A model generated the notes under the pieces. The model was not told the DNA's origin. It saw only the letters and a program-made list of their open reading frames with translations, and did not search any database. This document shows, piece by piece, positions 16,944 through 24,481 of a stretch of 58,502 nucleotides of DNA. Each line of letters begins with the position of its first letter. The first letter of the stretch is position 1. Made by a program: the position numbers and the translations under genes. Location: assembly GCA_036260375.1 (NCBI GenBank), contig DASZZZ010000095.1:1-58502 (forward strand). The letters run 5' to 3'. The stretch is from DASZZZ01 sp036260375. GTDB taxonomy: Bacteria; Actinomycetota; CADDZG01; WHSQ01.

Positions 16944-18058
16944 AGCGTCTCACCCGCGACGATGTCGCGGCTCAGCTCGTTGGTAGGTCCCATCAGCGAC
17001 ACCGCGCGCGCGTCGCGGCTCAGACGGTCGATGGCGCTGCCGCGCACGAAGCTCATGCTGCCGAGGAGCTGCTGCGCGTCGCGGCAGATCTCCTCGCTCG
17101 TCTCAGACGCGAAGATCTTGCTGAACAGCGTCACCACTCCGGGGTTGTCCGCGTCCCGCCGGCTGGCGCGCTCGACGACCGAGCGCACCGCCTCGACGCG
17201 CATGTGCATGTTGACGAGGCGCCGGCGCACGGTCTGCTGCTCGAGCATGCCGCGGCCGCGCGCGTGCGACACCGCGAGGTCGTACGCGGCCTGCGCGATG
17301 CCGAGCGACACGGCGCCCAGCGTGAGCCCCGACTTGCGCACGCCCGCGATCACGCGCGGGGCCTCGCCGAGGGGGCCGAGGACGGCGTCGGGCGGGACGA
17401 CGCAGTCGTGCAGCTGCACGAAGCCGGTCGACGACCCGCGCATCCCGGTGAGGTCGAGGCTCGTGTCGGCCTCGACGCCGGGACGGTCGGACTCGACGAG
17501 GAAGAACGTCTGCCCCGACGCCCCGTAGACGCCGTCGTCGTCGCCGGCGTCGCCGGTCTGGACCAGCACGAGGTAGATCTGCGCGAGCCCGGCCCCCGTC
17601 GTGAACGACTTGGCGCCGTCGAGCTTCCACGAGCCGTCCGGCAGGCGTACGCCGCGCGTCTGGAGGTTGCGCTTGGCCGCGCCGGCGCCCGTCTCGCTCC
17701 ACGCCGACGCGGCGAGCCACTCGCCCGACGCGAGCTTCGGCAGGATGCGCTCCCGCTGGTCCTCGGTCCCCCACTCGAGGATGCGAGCGCTGACGGCGTA
17801 GTGCTGGAACAGGATGATGGCGGTCGAAGGATCGGCGCTCGCGACCTCTGCGATGCGCCGGTTCGCCACGACGACGTCCTCGCCCCGGCCCCCGTACTCC
17901 GCGGGGATCACGGTCCCGAGCAGGTCCGACTCGCGCAGCGCGCGCAGCGCGCTCTCGTCGGGCCGGCCGTGCGCGTCGGCCGTCGCGGCGGCCTCGGCGA
18001 GGAGCTCGAGGATCTCGGCGTCGTCGATCGTCACTGGCTGCTCAGTGCTAGCAAGCAT
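16940..18058 (-). CDS. Acyl-CoA dehydrogenase-fold flavoprotein
   Basis: 372 residues with all three domains of the family: N-terminal helices (GTVIPAEYGGRG), middle beta domain (ASAWSETGAGA, DGAKSFTTGAG) and C-terminal helices (GVRKSGLTLGAVSLGIAQAA). At the place where MCAD-type enzymes have the catalytic Glu (YEG) the sequence reads SLMGPTNELSRDIVAGE, so that base appears absent. It could use another residue, or be a flavin monooxygenase/N-hydroxylase of this fold. An AAGGAGG ribosome site precedes the ATG, which lies inside the end of the PrpF-like gene (28-base overlap). Confidence 0.85.
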   Translation of the reverse strand: MLASTEQPVTIDDAEILELLAEAAATADAHGRPDESALRALRESDLLGTVIPAEYGGRGEDVVVANRRIAEVASADPSTAIILFQHYAVSARILEWGTEDQRERILPKLASGEWLAASAWSETGAGAAKRNLQTRGVRLPDGSWKLDGAKSFTTGAGLAQIYLVLVQTGDAGDDDGVYGASGQTFFLVESDRPGVEADTSLDLTGMRGSSTGFVQLHDCVVPPDAVLGPLGEAPRVIAGVRKSGLTLGAVSLGIAQAAYDLAVSHARGRGMLEQQTVRRRLVNMHMRVEAVRSVVERASRRDADNPGVVTLFSKIFASETSEEICRDAQQLLGSMSFVRGSAIDRLSRDARAVSLMGPTNELSRDIVAGETL

Positions 18059-19086
18059 TCCCCCGCCTCCTTTCGGTACGTGATGACGCTGAGAGGCTCG
18101 ATCGCGAGCGACCCGAGGACCCGTGCGCGCTTGCGGCTGACGCTGCCGTAGAGCAGCTCGTCGTCGAGGCCGGGACCGCTCGTGCGGCACGACACCGCGG
18201 TCGTCCCGCCCGGCGTGCGCACGGTCAGGCGCGTCGCGTCGGACCCGGTCGCGCGCGCGGCGCGCTCCACGACGGTCCCCGGGATGGCGGCCGCGGTCGC
18301 GAGACACGTCGAGCCCGTCAACGCGAGCGTCGGGTGCCAGCGCGGCACGGAGATCGCGCGCACCGCGAGCTCGCCCGGCGCGAACGCGCCGACCGCGGCG
18401 ATCTTCGGGAACACGCTGCGCTCGTCCCACCCGAGCAGGCGGACGGCGCTCAGCCTGATCTCGTTCATCAGCTCGAACAACTCGTTGCCGGCCGAGAACA
18501 GCTGCTCGGCGCCGTCGATGCCGAGCCGGCGCGCGTCGACGAAGACGTACGGGTTGCCGGCCGACACCAGCGACGCCTCGACCGGTCCGATCGACGTCTC
18601 CAGGTAGCAGACCGGCGTGCCGGTCAACAGGAGGCTGCCGAGGCGCGGCGACGGCGACGGGACGAAGTGGACCGTGAAGACGCCGCAGCCGCGGTTGGCC
18701 TCGTCGACCTCGCACACGACGTGGTCGCCGTTGTTCTGCACGTGCACGCGCGCCCGCAGCGACGGCGCGAGCCACGGGAGCCACCCCATCTGGCTCGCCG
18801 CGATCACCGAGTTCAGGATCGAGTGACCGCAGCTGCCCCGGAAGTCGAACGACGGCTCCGGACCCGGCACGCACTGCACGAAGCGGTATTCGAGGTCGAA
18901 CATCGGGTGCTCCGACGGCCGGATGAGCGCGAACTTCAGGATCGGCGCGCCGCCGTTGTCGACGAGCCACGAGCGCGTGGCGCGCAGCAGCGGGACGAGC
19001 TCGTCCTCGGGCTCCGGCAGCAGCCCGGCGTCCATGACGAGCGTCGGCGTCGGGCTGCCATCCGCGTAGGCGACGTAGGTCAGCAC
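18031..19086 (-). CDS. PrpF-family isomerase/tautomerase (DapF fold)
   Basis: 351 residues, GTG start preceded by GGAGG and overlapping the asnB stop by seven bases. PrpF-family proteins include 2-methylaconitate isomerase and 4-oxalomesaconate tautomerase (GalD). Supporting motifs: SFDFRGSCGHSILNSVI, carrying a candidate catalytic Cys; LVSAGNPYVFVDARRLG; and WHPTLALTGSTCLATAAAIP near the C-terminus, like the second half of GalD/PrpF. It probably moves a double bond or tautomerises an unsaturated di- or tricarboxylate. The substrate is unknown; the operon context does not match propionate or gallate degradation. Confidence 0.82.
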   Translation of the reverse strand: MLTYVAYADGSPTPTLVMDAGLLPEPEDELVPLLRATRSWLVDNGGAPILKFALIRPSEHPMFDLEYRFVQCVPGPEPSFDFRGSCGHSILNSVIAASQMGWLPWLAPSLRARVHVQNNGDHVVCEVDEANRGCGVFTVHFVPSPSPRLGSLLLTGTPVCYLETSIGPVEASLVSAGNPYVFVDARRLGIDGAEQLFSAGNELFELMNEIRLSAVRLLGWDERSVFPKIAAVGAFAPGELAVRAISVPRWHPTLALTGSTCLATAAAIPGTVVERAARATGSDATRLTVRTPGGTTAVSCRTSGPGLDDELLYGSVSRKRARVLGSLAIEPLSVITYRKEAGECLLALSSQ

Positions 19087-20891
19087 GGCGCCACCTCCAA
19101 CCGGCTCGTGCCGACACCGCCGGGGGCCGGCACGCCGTACTGGTGCAGCCACAGCTCGAAGATCATCAGCGCCCATACCGCGAGCGCGCCCTCGGCCGTC
19201 GGCTGCTCGCCCTGACGCTTGACCAGCACCTCCACCGCGCCGGCGTCGAACAGGCCGTGCGAACGCAGGTTGATCGGCGACAGGACGTCGGCGGCGAAGT
19301 CGTACAGCGCGTGGCCGCGGCTCAGCATCGCCGCGATCGGCAGCGTGAACGGCTGCTTCGGCCGGTGCAGCACCGAGTGCGGCAGGTACCCGGACGCGGC
19401 CGCGTACAACGTGCGCTTGACGCGGCCGCCGGCGATCTTGAGCTCGGGCGCGAGCGTGCGGGAGAACGTCACGACCTCGGGTTGGCAGAACGGGAGCCGG
19501 ACCTCGACCGCGTGCGCCATGCTGAGGTGGTCGACGCGCCGGAGGTGGTACGCGGGGAGGCGCTCGCCGATCTCGAGGTCGGTGAGCACGGCGAGGCGGT
19601 CGCCGGCGCCGCGCCGCAGGCCCGCGTCGATGGCGTCCGCGGTCGTGCCGTGCTCGTGGAGGAAGGCGCGGTAGTCGTCGCTGTAGAGCTCCCAGCGCGT
19701 GCCGCGGTCGATCGCCGCGAGCGCGTCGACGTACGGCGTGACCCAGTCGCCGCCCGCGTGCGCCGCCGCCGCGAGGCGGTCGTAGCCCCCGAACAGCTCG
19801 TCGGCGCCGTCGCCGGTGAGCGCGACCTTGAAGCCGGCCTCGTGGACCGCCCGGAACAGCGCGTACGTGCTCAGCGTGATCGGGTCGGCGTTGGGCTGGC
19901 CGAGGTGCCACACGACGTCGGGCAGCAGGTCGGGGAACGCGGCCGGGTCGACCTCGACCTGGTGGTACGTCGTGCCGTGCAGGTCCGCGACCTCGCGCGC
20001 GTAGCGGCGCTCGTCGCTCGGCCACTCGCCGCGATAGGCGATGTTGAACGAGTGCACCTGGTCGAGCGCGCGCTTGGACAGCGCGGTGACGAAGCTGGAG
20101 TCGAGGCCCCCGCTGGTGATGGTCGCGACCGGGACCTCGGCCGTCGCCAGGCGCTCGGTCTCGCGCGCCAGGAGGTCGTGCAACTCGGCGGCCGCGGTGT
20201 CGAGATCGGTGCGCGTACGCGGCGCCGGCGTGCTGCGGCGGATCAGCCGGGGGCTGTCGCCGCGCCGTACGACGAGGGTGCTGCTCGGCGGCATCACCAT
20301 GATGTCGCGGAACATCGTGCGCTCGCCGAAGATCGCCTTCGTCGACAGGTACGCGTCGACTCCGGGCAGCCACAGCTCCGGCCGGATGCCGCGGAAGCTC
20401 ATGAGGCCCGGGATCTCCGACGCGAAGAACAGCTCGTTGGTCTCGGGTCGCCAGTGGTAGTAGAGCGGCTTCATCCCGACGCCGTCGGTCGCCAGGACCA
20501 GCGTCATCGGTTCCTCGAGGTCGAACACCGCGAGCGCGTACATGCCGTCGAGGTGCTCGACGAACGCGGGGCCGTACTCGGCGTAGAGGGCCGGGATGAT
20601 GGAGCCGTCGCAGCGGTTCGGGAAGCGATAGCCGCGCGCCTCGAGCCGCGCGCGCAGCTCGTCGTGGTTGTAGATCTCGCCGTTGAACACGGCCTTGATG
20701 CGGTCGTCGAGGTCGTACGGCTGCTCGCCGTTCGCGACGTCGACGATCGCGAGGCGGTTGTTGCCGAGCGCCCACCCCGGGCCCATCGCGCGCGTCTGCG
20801 CGTCGGGTCCGCCGTGCTTCTGTATCAGCGCCGCGGCGCGCAGCTCGTGGGCGCTGACCTGTCCGTCGAAATGGCCGTATATGCGACACAT
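19080..20891 (-). CDS. asnB: Asparagine synthase-like glutamine amidotransferase (AsnB family)
   Basis: 603 residues. Cys2 directly after Met is the class II amidotransferase nucleophile (MCRIYGHFDG). Glutamine-site loops NNRLAIVD and VFNGEIYN follow. The synthetase half has the pyrophosphatase motif SGGLDSS (260-266), FKVALTGDGADELFGGYDRL and VRLPFCQPEV. It makes an amide from an acid using ATP and glutamine. Classic asparagine synthesis is possible, but AsnB paralogues inside catabolic or biosynthetic operons often amidate other acids, and here it sits between a bicupin and a PrpF-like isomerase. Coupled to both neighbours. Confidence 0.9.
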   Translation of the reverse strand: MCRIYGHFDGQVSAHELRAAALIQKHGGPDAQTRAMGPGWALGNNRLAIVDVANGEQPYDLDDRIKAVFNGEIYNHDELRARLEARGYRFPNRCDGSIIPALYAEYGPAFVEHLDGMYALAVFDLEEPMTLVLATDGVGMKPLYYHWRPETNELFFASEIPGLMSFRGIRPELWLPGVDAYLSTKAIFGERTMFRDIMVMPPSSTLVVRRGDSPRLIRRSTPAPRTRTDLDTAAAELHDLLARETERLATAEVPVATITSGGLDSSFVTALSKRALDQVHSFNIAYRGEWPSDERRYAREVADLHGTTYHQVEVDPAAFPDLLPDVVWHLGQPNADPITLSTYALFRAVHEAGFKVALTGDGADELFGGYDRLAAAAHAGGDWVTPYVDALAAIDRGTRWELYSDDYRAFLHEHGTTADAIDAGLRRGAGDRLAVLTDLEIGERLPAYHLRRVDHLSMAHAVEVRLPFCQPEVVTFSRTLAPELKIAGGRVKRTLYAAASGYLPHSVLHRPKQPFTLPIAAMLSRGHALYDFAADVLSPINLRSHGLFDAGAVEVLVKRQGEQPTAEGALAVWALMIFELWLHQYGVPAPGGVGTSRLEVAPC

Positions 20892-20899
20892 TCTCTCGA

Positions 20900-21697
20900 T
20901 CACCTCACTTCGGCGGAGACGCCGGCGTAGTCGTAGAGGTACGGGTCGAACGGCGTCGGCCCGCCGCACGTGACGAAGCGCGCGGCGTCGGCGCCGGTGT
21001 GCGGGTTGCGCGTGCCATGCGGCACGCCGGGAGGCGCGTAGAGGAGGTCGCCGGCCTCGACGTCGATCCACTCGCCGTCGAGGTGCATCTGGCCGACGCC
21101 CTCGAACGCGATGAAGAGCTCCTCGGAGCGCGGATGACTGTGCACGCTGAACGTCTGGCCCGGCTCCTGTATCCCGCAGTGGAGGCACAGGTGCGGCGAG
21201 CCCGTCCCCGGCCACACGACGAAGTTCATGCGCGCGAGGCCCTCGGGCGGCTCCGGCTCGTGCTCCCGGCCGGGGCGGAAGCCGCGCAGCTGGGTGGTGT
21301 CGTCGAAGAGGTTGCCGAACAGACGCGGCGAGCGCGACGCGGGCGCGCCGCTCGGGCGCGCCGAGTCCCACAGGTACACGGTGAGCGGCTCGTCGCCCGC
21401 CTCGAGCGCGTAGGCCACACCCGCGGGCGCGTACAGCGTCGACGCGCGCGCGACCTCGACGGCCGTGTCGCCGGCCCACGCCTTGCCGCGGCCGGAGAAG
21501 ACCACCGCGACGGTCTCGCCGTCGCAGGCGTCGGGACGCCACGCGCGGCCCTCGGCGAGCTCGACGATGCGTCCGTCGACGTGGCGCGCTCCGGTTGCGC
21601 GCGATACGGGATGTGCGACGCGCACGCCGTCCGCCTCCGTCCAGTCGAGCTGGCTGCGGTGGACGACGGCGCCGCCGCGCAAGTCGATCGTCGTCAC
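20900..21697 (-). CDS. Two-cupin (bicupin) protein, possible dioxygenase or isomerase
   Basis: 265 residues, GTG start with a GGAAGGAG ribosome site. Two cupin barrels: an N-terminal one lacking most metal-binding histidines (GRGKAWAGDTAVEV, STLYAPAGVAYALEAGDE) and a C-terminal one with a complete set (HSHPRSEELFIAFEG, then PPGVPHGTRNP). The second could bind Fe, Mn or Ni. Such bicupins include dioxygenases, decarboxylases and isomerases, so the reaction cannot be fixed. Second gene of the wrbA-led operon. Confidence 0.75.
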   Translation of the reverse strand: MTTIDLRGGAVVHRSQLDWTEADGVRVAHPVSRATGARHVDGRIVELAEGRAWRPDACDGETVAVVFSGRGKAWAGDTAVEVARASTLYAPAGVAYALEAGDEPLTVYLWDSARPSGAPASRSPRLFGNLFDDTTQLRGFRPGREHEPEPPEGLARMNFVVWPGTGSPHLCLHCGIQEPGQTFSVHSHPRSEELFIAFEGVGQMHLDGEWIDVEAGDLLYAPPGVPHGTRNPHTGADAARFVTCGGPTPFDPYLYDYAGVSAEVR

Positions 21698-21723
21698 GGG
21701 TGCTCCTTCCACTGGTGTCCGGC

Positions 21724-21744
21724 CCGGGTCCGGCGCGGACCCGG
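21724..21744. terminator. Intercistronic hairpin between wrbA and the bicupin gene
   Basis: CCGGGTCC-GGCGC-GGACCCGG forms a perfect 8-bp stem with a 5-base loop in the 56-base gap after wrbA. No U-tract follows in either direction. It may be a partial terminator or mRNA-stability element that sets different expression for wrbA and the downstream genes. Confidence 0.45.
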
Positions 21745-21753
21745 CGCGCGGCG

Positions 21754-22371
21754 TCAGACGAGGGCCGGCACTCGCTCGCGTCGCAGGACGCGGGCGAACT
21801 CGACGCAGCGCCGTCCCTGGTAGCGGCACGCCTCGAGTACCTCGGGGCTCGGCGCGCCGTCGCCGCTGCGGTGCGACGCGCCGTACGGGTTGCCGCCGGC
21901 GGCGTCGACCGCGGGGTCGGTGTAGCCCGGCGGGACGATGACGGCGCCCCAGTGGTAGAGCGTGTTGTAGAGCGCGAGCAGCGTGCTCTCGTGGCCGCCG
22001 TGGCCCGTGGCGACGCTGACGAAGCCCGACGCGACCTTGCCCTCGAGCTTGCCCGCGGCCCACAGCGGTCCGGTGGTGTCGAGGAACTGCTTGAGCTGCG
22101 ACGCGACGTTGCCGAAGCGCGTCGGCGTGCCGAAGACCACCGCGTCGGCCCACTCGAGGTCGTCGAGCGTCGCCTCCGGGATGTCGCGCGTCTCCGCGAG
22201 GTGCTTCATCCACGCCTCGTTCTGGGCGACGGCGGCATCCGGTGCGAGCTCGCGGACCCGGCGGAGACGGACGTCGGCGCCCGCCTCGGCGGCCCCCTCG
22301 GCGACCGCGGTCGCCATCTGGTGCACGTTGCCCGTCGAGCTGTAGTAGATCACGGCGCAGTTGACCGACAT
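21754..22371 (-). CDS. wrbA: NAD(P)H:quinone oxidoreductase, WrbA family
   Basis: 205 residues, the standard length. FMN-binding flavodoxin loop YYSSTGNVHQMA at the N-terminus, FGTPTRFGNVASQLKQFLD, and GHGGHESTLLALYNTLYHWG, the WrbA-specific block; PVDAAGGNPYG-like ending (VDAAGGNPYGAS). It reduces quinones by two electrons, protecting against redox cycling. It heads a six-gene operon on this strand and has a recognisable promoter with palindromic sites shared with the divergent gene. Confidence 0.95.
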   Translation of the reverse strand: MSVNCAVIYYSSTGNVHQMATAVAEGAAEAGADVRLRRVRELAPDAAVAQNEAWMKHLAETRDIPEATLDDLEWADAVVFGTPTRFGNVASQLKQFLDTTGPLWAAGKLEGKVASGFVSVATGHGGHESTLLALYNTLYHWGAVIVPPGYTDPAVDAAGGNPYGASHRSGDGAPSPEVLEACRYQGRRCVEFARVLRRERVPALV

Positions 22372-22410
22372 GGCTCACCCCTCCGTGCTGTCACCAGTCG
22401 TCGCTCGAGA

Positions 22411-22439
22411 TACTTACATTGAAGCCAACACTTGTCAAG
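22411..22439 (-). promoter_or_regulatory. wrbA operon promoter with palindromic sites
   Basis: On the reverse strand TTGACA (22433-22438) and TAAGTA (22411-22416) are spaced by 16 bases, a good sigma-70-type promoter. CTTGTCAAG (22431-22439) overlaps the -35, and CTTACATTGAAG (22413-22424, CTT-N6-AAG) overlaps the -10. A further CAAG/ACTT pair lies at 22451-22460. Placement over both promoter elements suggests repression by a dimeric regulator, probably the MarR protein encoded at the other end of the operon. Confidence 0.6.
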
Positions 22440-22506
22440 AGTCTGTTTATCAAGATACTTCGCAGTCGCCGGCGGTGCTGCGCACCTTGCATTCCCGGGA
22501 CGAGTT

Positions 22507-22553
22507 GCTTGATATCAAGCGTCTTGACATCGCACTGCGGTCGTCGGTATCTT
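22507..22553 (+). promoter_or_regulatory. Promoter and palindromic operator of the DsbA/HCCA-isomerase-like gene
   Basis: TTGACA (22524-22529) and TATCTT (22548-22553) are spaced by 18 bases. GCTTGATATCAAGC (22507-22520), a perfect 14-bp palindrome, sits just upstream of the -35. The same CTTGNNNNCAAG core occurs at the modA start and a related pattern at the divergent wrbA promoter. TTGATATCAA-type palindromes are common MarR-family operators, so co-regulation with the wrbA operon is likely. Confidence 0.65.
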
Positions 22554-22604
22554 TACGCGCAGATATCCGCCAACCGCCGACTGGCCTACCGTTGGAGGTG
22601 AACG

Positions 22605-23204
22605 GTGAGCGAGCCCGCCCGCAGGGTGCGTCTCTACTACGACCTGGTGTGCCCGTACTCGTATCTCGAGGGCGTCGCCGCCGAGGCCGCCGAGGACGCC
22701 GGCAAGCTGGCGATCGAGTGGCTCCCGTTCGAGCTGCGCCCGGCCCCCGCCCCGCTGCTCGAGCCGCGCGGCGAGCACCTCAGGACCGACTGGCCGCGAC
22801 GCGTCTACCGCCTCGCGCTGGAGCGCGGCGTCGAGATCCACCTCCCCCGCCATCAGCCCCGTTCGACGCTGCCGCTCGCGGCGTGCCTGTGGGCGACCGA
22901 GCGGGGCGCGCTACGGCCGTTCCGGCGCGCGCTGTACGAGGCGATGTTCTGCGAGGGCACCGACATCTCCAGCGACCACGAGATCGCGCGCGCGGCGCGG
23001 CGCGCGGGCCTCGCACCGGAGGGTGCGATAGAGGCCGCGTACTCGCCCGACTACATCCGGCGGCTCCACACGATCCGCGCGGAGGCACAACGGGCGGGCG
23101 TGCGTGGCGTGCCGTCCGCGGTGACCGAGGACGGGCGCGTGCACTGGGGGGCCGGTCCGATCACGACCCTCGCCGAGGACGACCGCGTCCTCGTGCAGGC
23201 GTAG
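22605..23204 (+). CDS. DsbA-family thioredoxin-fold protein (FrnE/HCCA isomerase-like)
   Basis: 199 residues, GTG start behind GGAGGTGAAC. Begins VRLYYDLVCPYSYLEG, the DsbA/FrnE opening in which the active site is CPYS: the second cysteine is replaced by Ser, as in 2-hydroxychromene-2-carboxylate isomerase and GST-kappa relatives. The fold is completed by RAEAQRAGVRGVPSAVTEDG, with the conserved cis-Pro VPS. It is probably glutathione- or thiol-dependent isomerase-like rather than a disulfide oxidase. Its divergent placement and shared operators tie it to the wrbA operon. Confidence 0.8.
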   Translation: MSEPARRVRLYYDLVCPYSYLEGVAAEAAEDAGKLAIEWLPFELRPAPAPLLEPRGEHLRTDWPRRVYRLALERGVEIHLPRHQPRSTLPLAACLWATERGALRPFRRALYEAMFCEGTDISSDHEIARAARRAGLAPEGAIEAAYSPDYIRRLHTIRAEAQRAGVRGVPSAVTEDGRVHWGAGPITTLAEDDRVLVQA

Positions 23205-23219
23205 CCTCCCGGCGCGCGC

Positions 23220-23251
23220 GCAAGGGGCGCGCCGGCCGGCGCGCCCCTTGC
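23220..23251. terminator. Bidirectional terminator hairpin
   Basis: A perfect 32-base palindrome with half-site GCAAGGGGCGCGCCGG lies between two convergent genes, 15 bases after one stop and 16 before the other. It folds into a 14-bp stem with a 4-base loop on either strand. There is no clear U-tract, which is common for terminators in GC-rich actinobacteria. Confidence 0.8.
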
Positions 23252-23267
23252 GTGACAGTGGGGCACC

Positions 23268-24356
23268 TTACGCGATCGTGACCTCGTCGGACAGGTACAC
23301 GTCCTGGATCGCGTTGAGGATCTCGACGCCCTCGGACAACGGCCGCTGGAACGCCTTGCGGCCGCTGATCAACCCGATGCCCCCGGCGCGCTTGTTGATG
23401 ACCGCCGTGCGGACCGCCTGCGCGAGGTCGTTGCCGCCCGCGGACGCGCCGCCGCTGTTGATGAGGCCGGCGCGGCCCATGTAGCAGTTGACGACCTGGT
23501 AGCGGGTCAGGTCGATCGGGCTCTGCGTGGTGAGCTCCGAGTAGACCTTGGCGTTCGTCTGCCCGTACTTCTTGCCGTCCTGGCTGAGCGCGCCGTAGCC
23601 GTCGTTGTTCTCGGGCTGCTTCTGCTTGACGATGTCGGCCTGCAGCGTGACGCCGAGGTGGTTGGCCTGGCCGGTGAGGTCGGCGGCGACGTGATAGTCC
23701 TTGTCGCGCTTGAACGCCGAGTTGCGCAAGTAGCACCACAGCACCGTGAACATGCCGAGCTCGTGCGCTTCCTCGAACGCCTCGGACACCTCGACGATCT
23801 GGCGCGCGCTCTCCTCGCTGCCGAAGTAGATCGTCGCGCCGACGCCCGCGGCCCCCATGTTCCACGCACGCCGTACGCCGCCGAACATGATCTGGTCGTA
23901 GCGGTTCGGGTACGTCAAGAGCTCGTTGTGGTTCAGCTTGACGATGAACGGGATCTTGTGCGCGTACTTGCGGCTCACCGCGCCGAGCACGCCGAAGGTC
24001 GACGCGACCGCGTTGCAGCCGCCCTCGATCGCGAGCTTGACGAGGTTCTCGGGGTCGAAGTAGGGCGGGTGCGGGGCGAAGCTCGCGCCGCCGCTGTGCT
24101 CGACGCCCTGGTCGACGGGCAGGATGCTCAGGTAGCCCGTCCCGCCGAGACGTCCGTGGTCGAACAGCGACTGCAGGTTGCGCAGCACGGCGTTGCTGCG
24201 GTCGGACTGCGCGACGACGCGGTCGACGAAGTCGGGCCCGGGCAGGTGCAGCTGCGACGCGTCGACGGTCTCGCACTTGTGGTTGAGCAGCGATTCGGCC
24301 TCGTCGCCGAGCAGCGACTCGATGCGGCCGGCTGCGCTCGTGGTCTGCACGGCCAT
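23268..24356 (-). CDS. fbaB: Fructose-bisphosphate aldolase, class I (DhnA type)
   Basis: 362 residues. DhnA-family features: LSILPVDQGVEHSGGASFAP, IPFIVKLNHNELLTYPNRYD, GAAGVGATIYFGSEESARQI and GRAGLINSGGASAGGNDLAQ. A Schiff-base lysine is expected in the barrel strand IPFIVKLNH or later KQKQPENND region; I cannot fix which by eye. It cleaves fructose 1,6-bisphosphate in glycolysis. The ATG has an AAAGGAG ribosome site, and TATGCT (24443-24448, reverse strand) is a possible -10 about 90 bases upstream. It ends against the bidirectional terminator. Confidence 0.9.
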   Translation of the reverse strand: MAVQTTSAAGRIESLLGDEAESLLNHKCETVDASQLHLPGPDFVDRVVAQSDRSNAVLRNLQSLFDHGRLGGTGYLSILPVDQGVEHSGGASFAPHPPYFDPENLVKLAIEGGCNAVASTFGVLGAVSRKYAHKIPFIVKLNHNELLTYPNRYDQIMFGGVRRAWNMGAAGVGATIYFGSEESARQIVEVSEAFEEAHELGMFTVLWCYLRNSAFKRDKDYHVAADLTGQANHLGVTLQADIVKQKQPENNDGYGALSQDGKKYGQTNAKVYSELTTQSPIDLTRYQVVNCYMGRAGLINSGGASAGGNDLAQAVRTAVINKRAGGIGLISGRKAFQRPLSEGVEILNAIQDVYLSDEVTIA

Positions 24357-24481
24357 GCTGGCTCCTTTGCTGTCGTCCCGGTCGGGCGCGTCGCGCCGCG
24401 ACCATCCTCCCGACGACGGCGTTGCGTCGTCCCGGGTCCCCAAGCATAGGCCAGCCGCCGCGCGTACCCGCGGAGACGCGC

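Noticed and set aside
18031..19086. PrpF-like gene as part of a methylcitrate (propionate) pathway
   Set aside because: No prpB, prpC or acnD-like gene is present and the operon partners point elsewhere.
20900..21697. Bicupin as a gentisate or homogentisate dioxygenase
   Set aside because: It is too short and the first barrel lacks metal ligands; only a general metal-cupin assignment is justified.
22433..22524. Three TCAAG-N3-CT repeats as a possible CRISPR or iteron array
   Set aside because: Only three short degenerate copies at uneven spacing (15 and 65 bases). They are better read as half-sites of promoter operators.
22361..22604. Short plus-strand frames in the wrbA/frnE-like intergenic region
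   Set aside because: They start without ribosome sites inside the divergent promoter region and encode no recognisable protein; palindromes and two promoters explain the sequence better.
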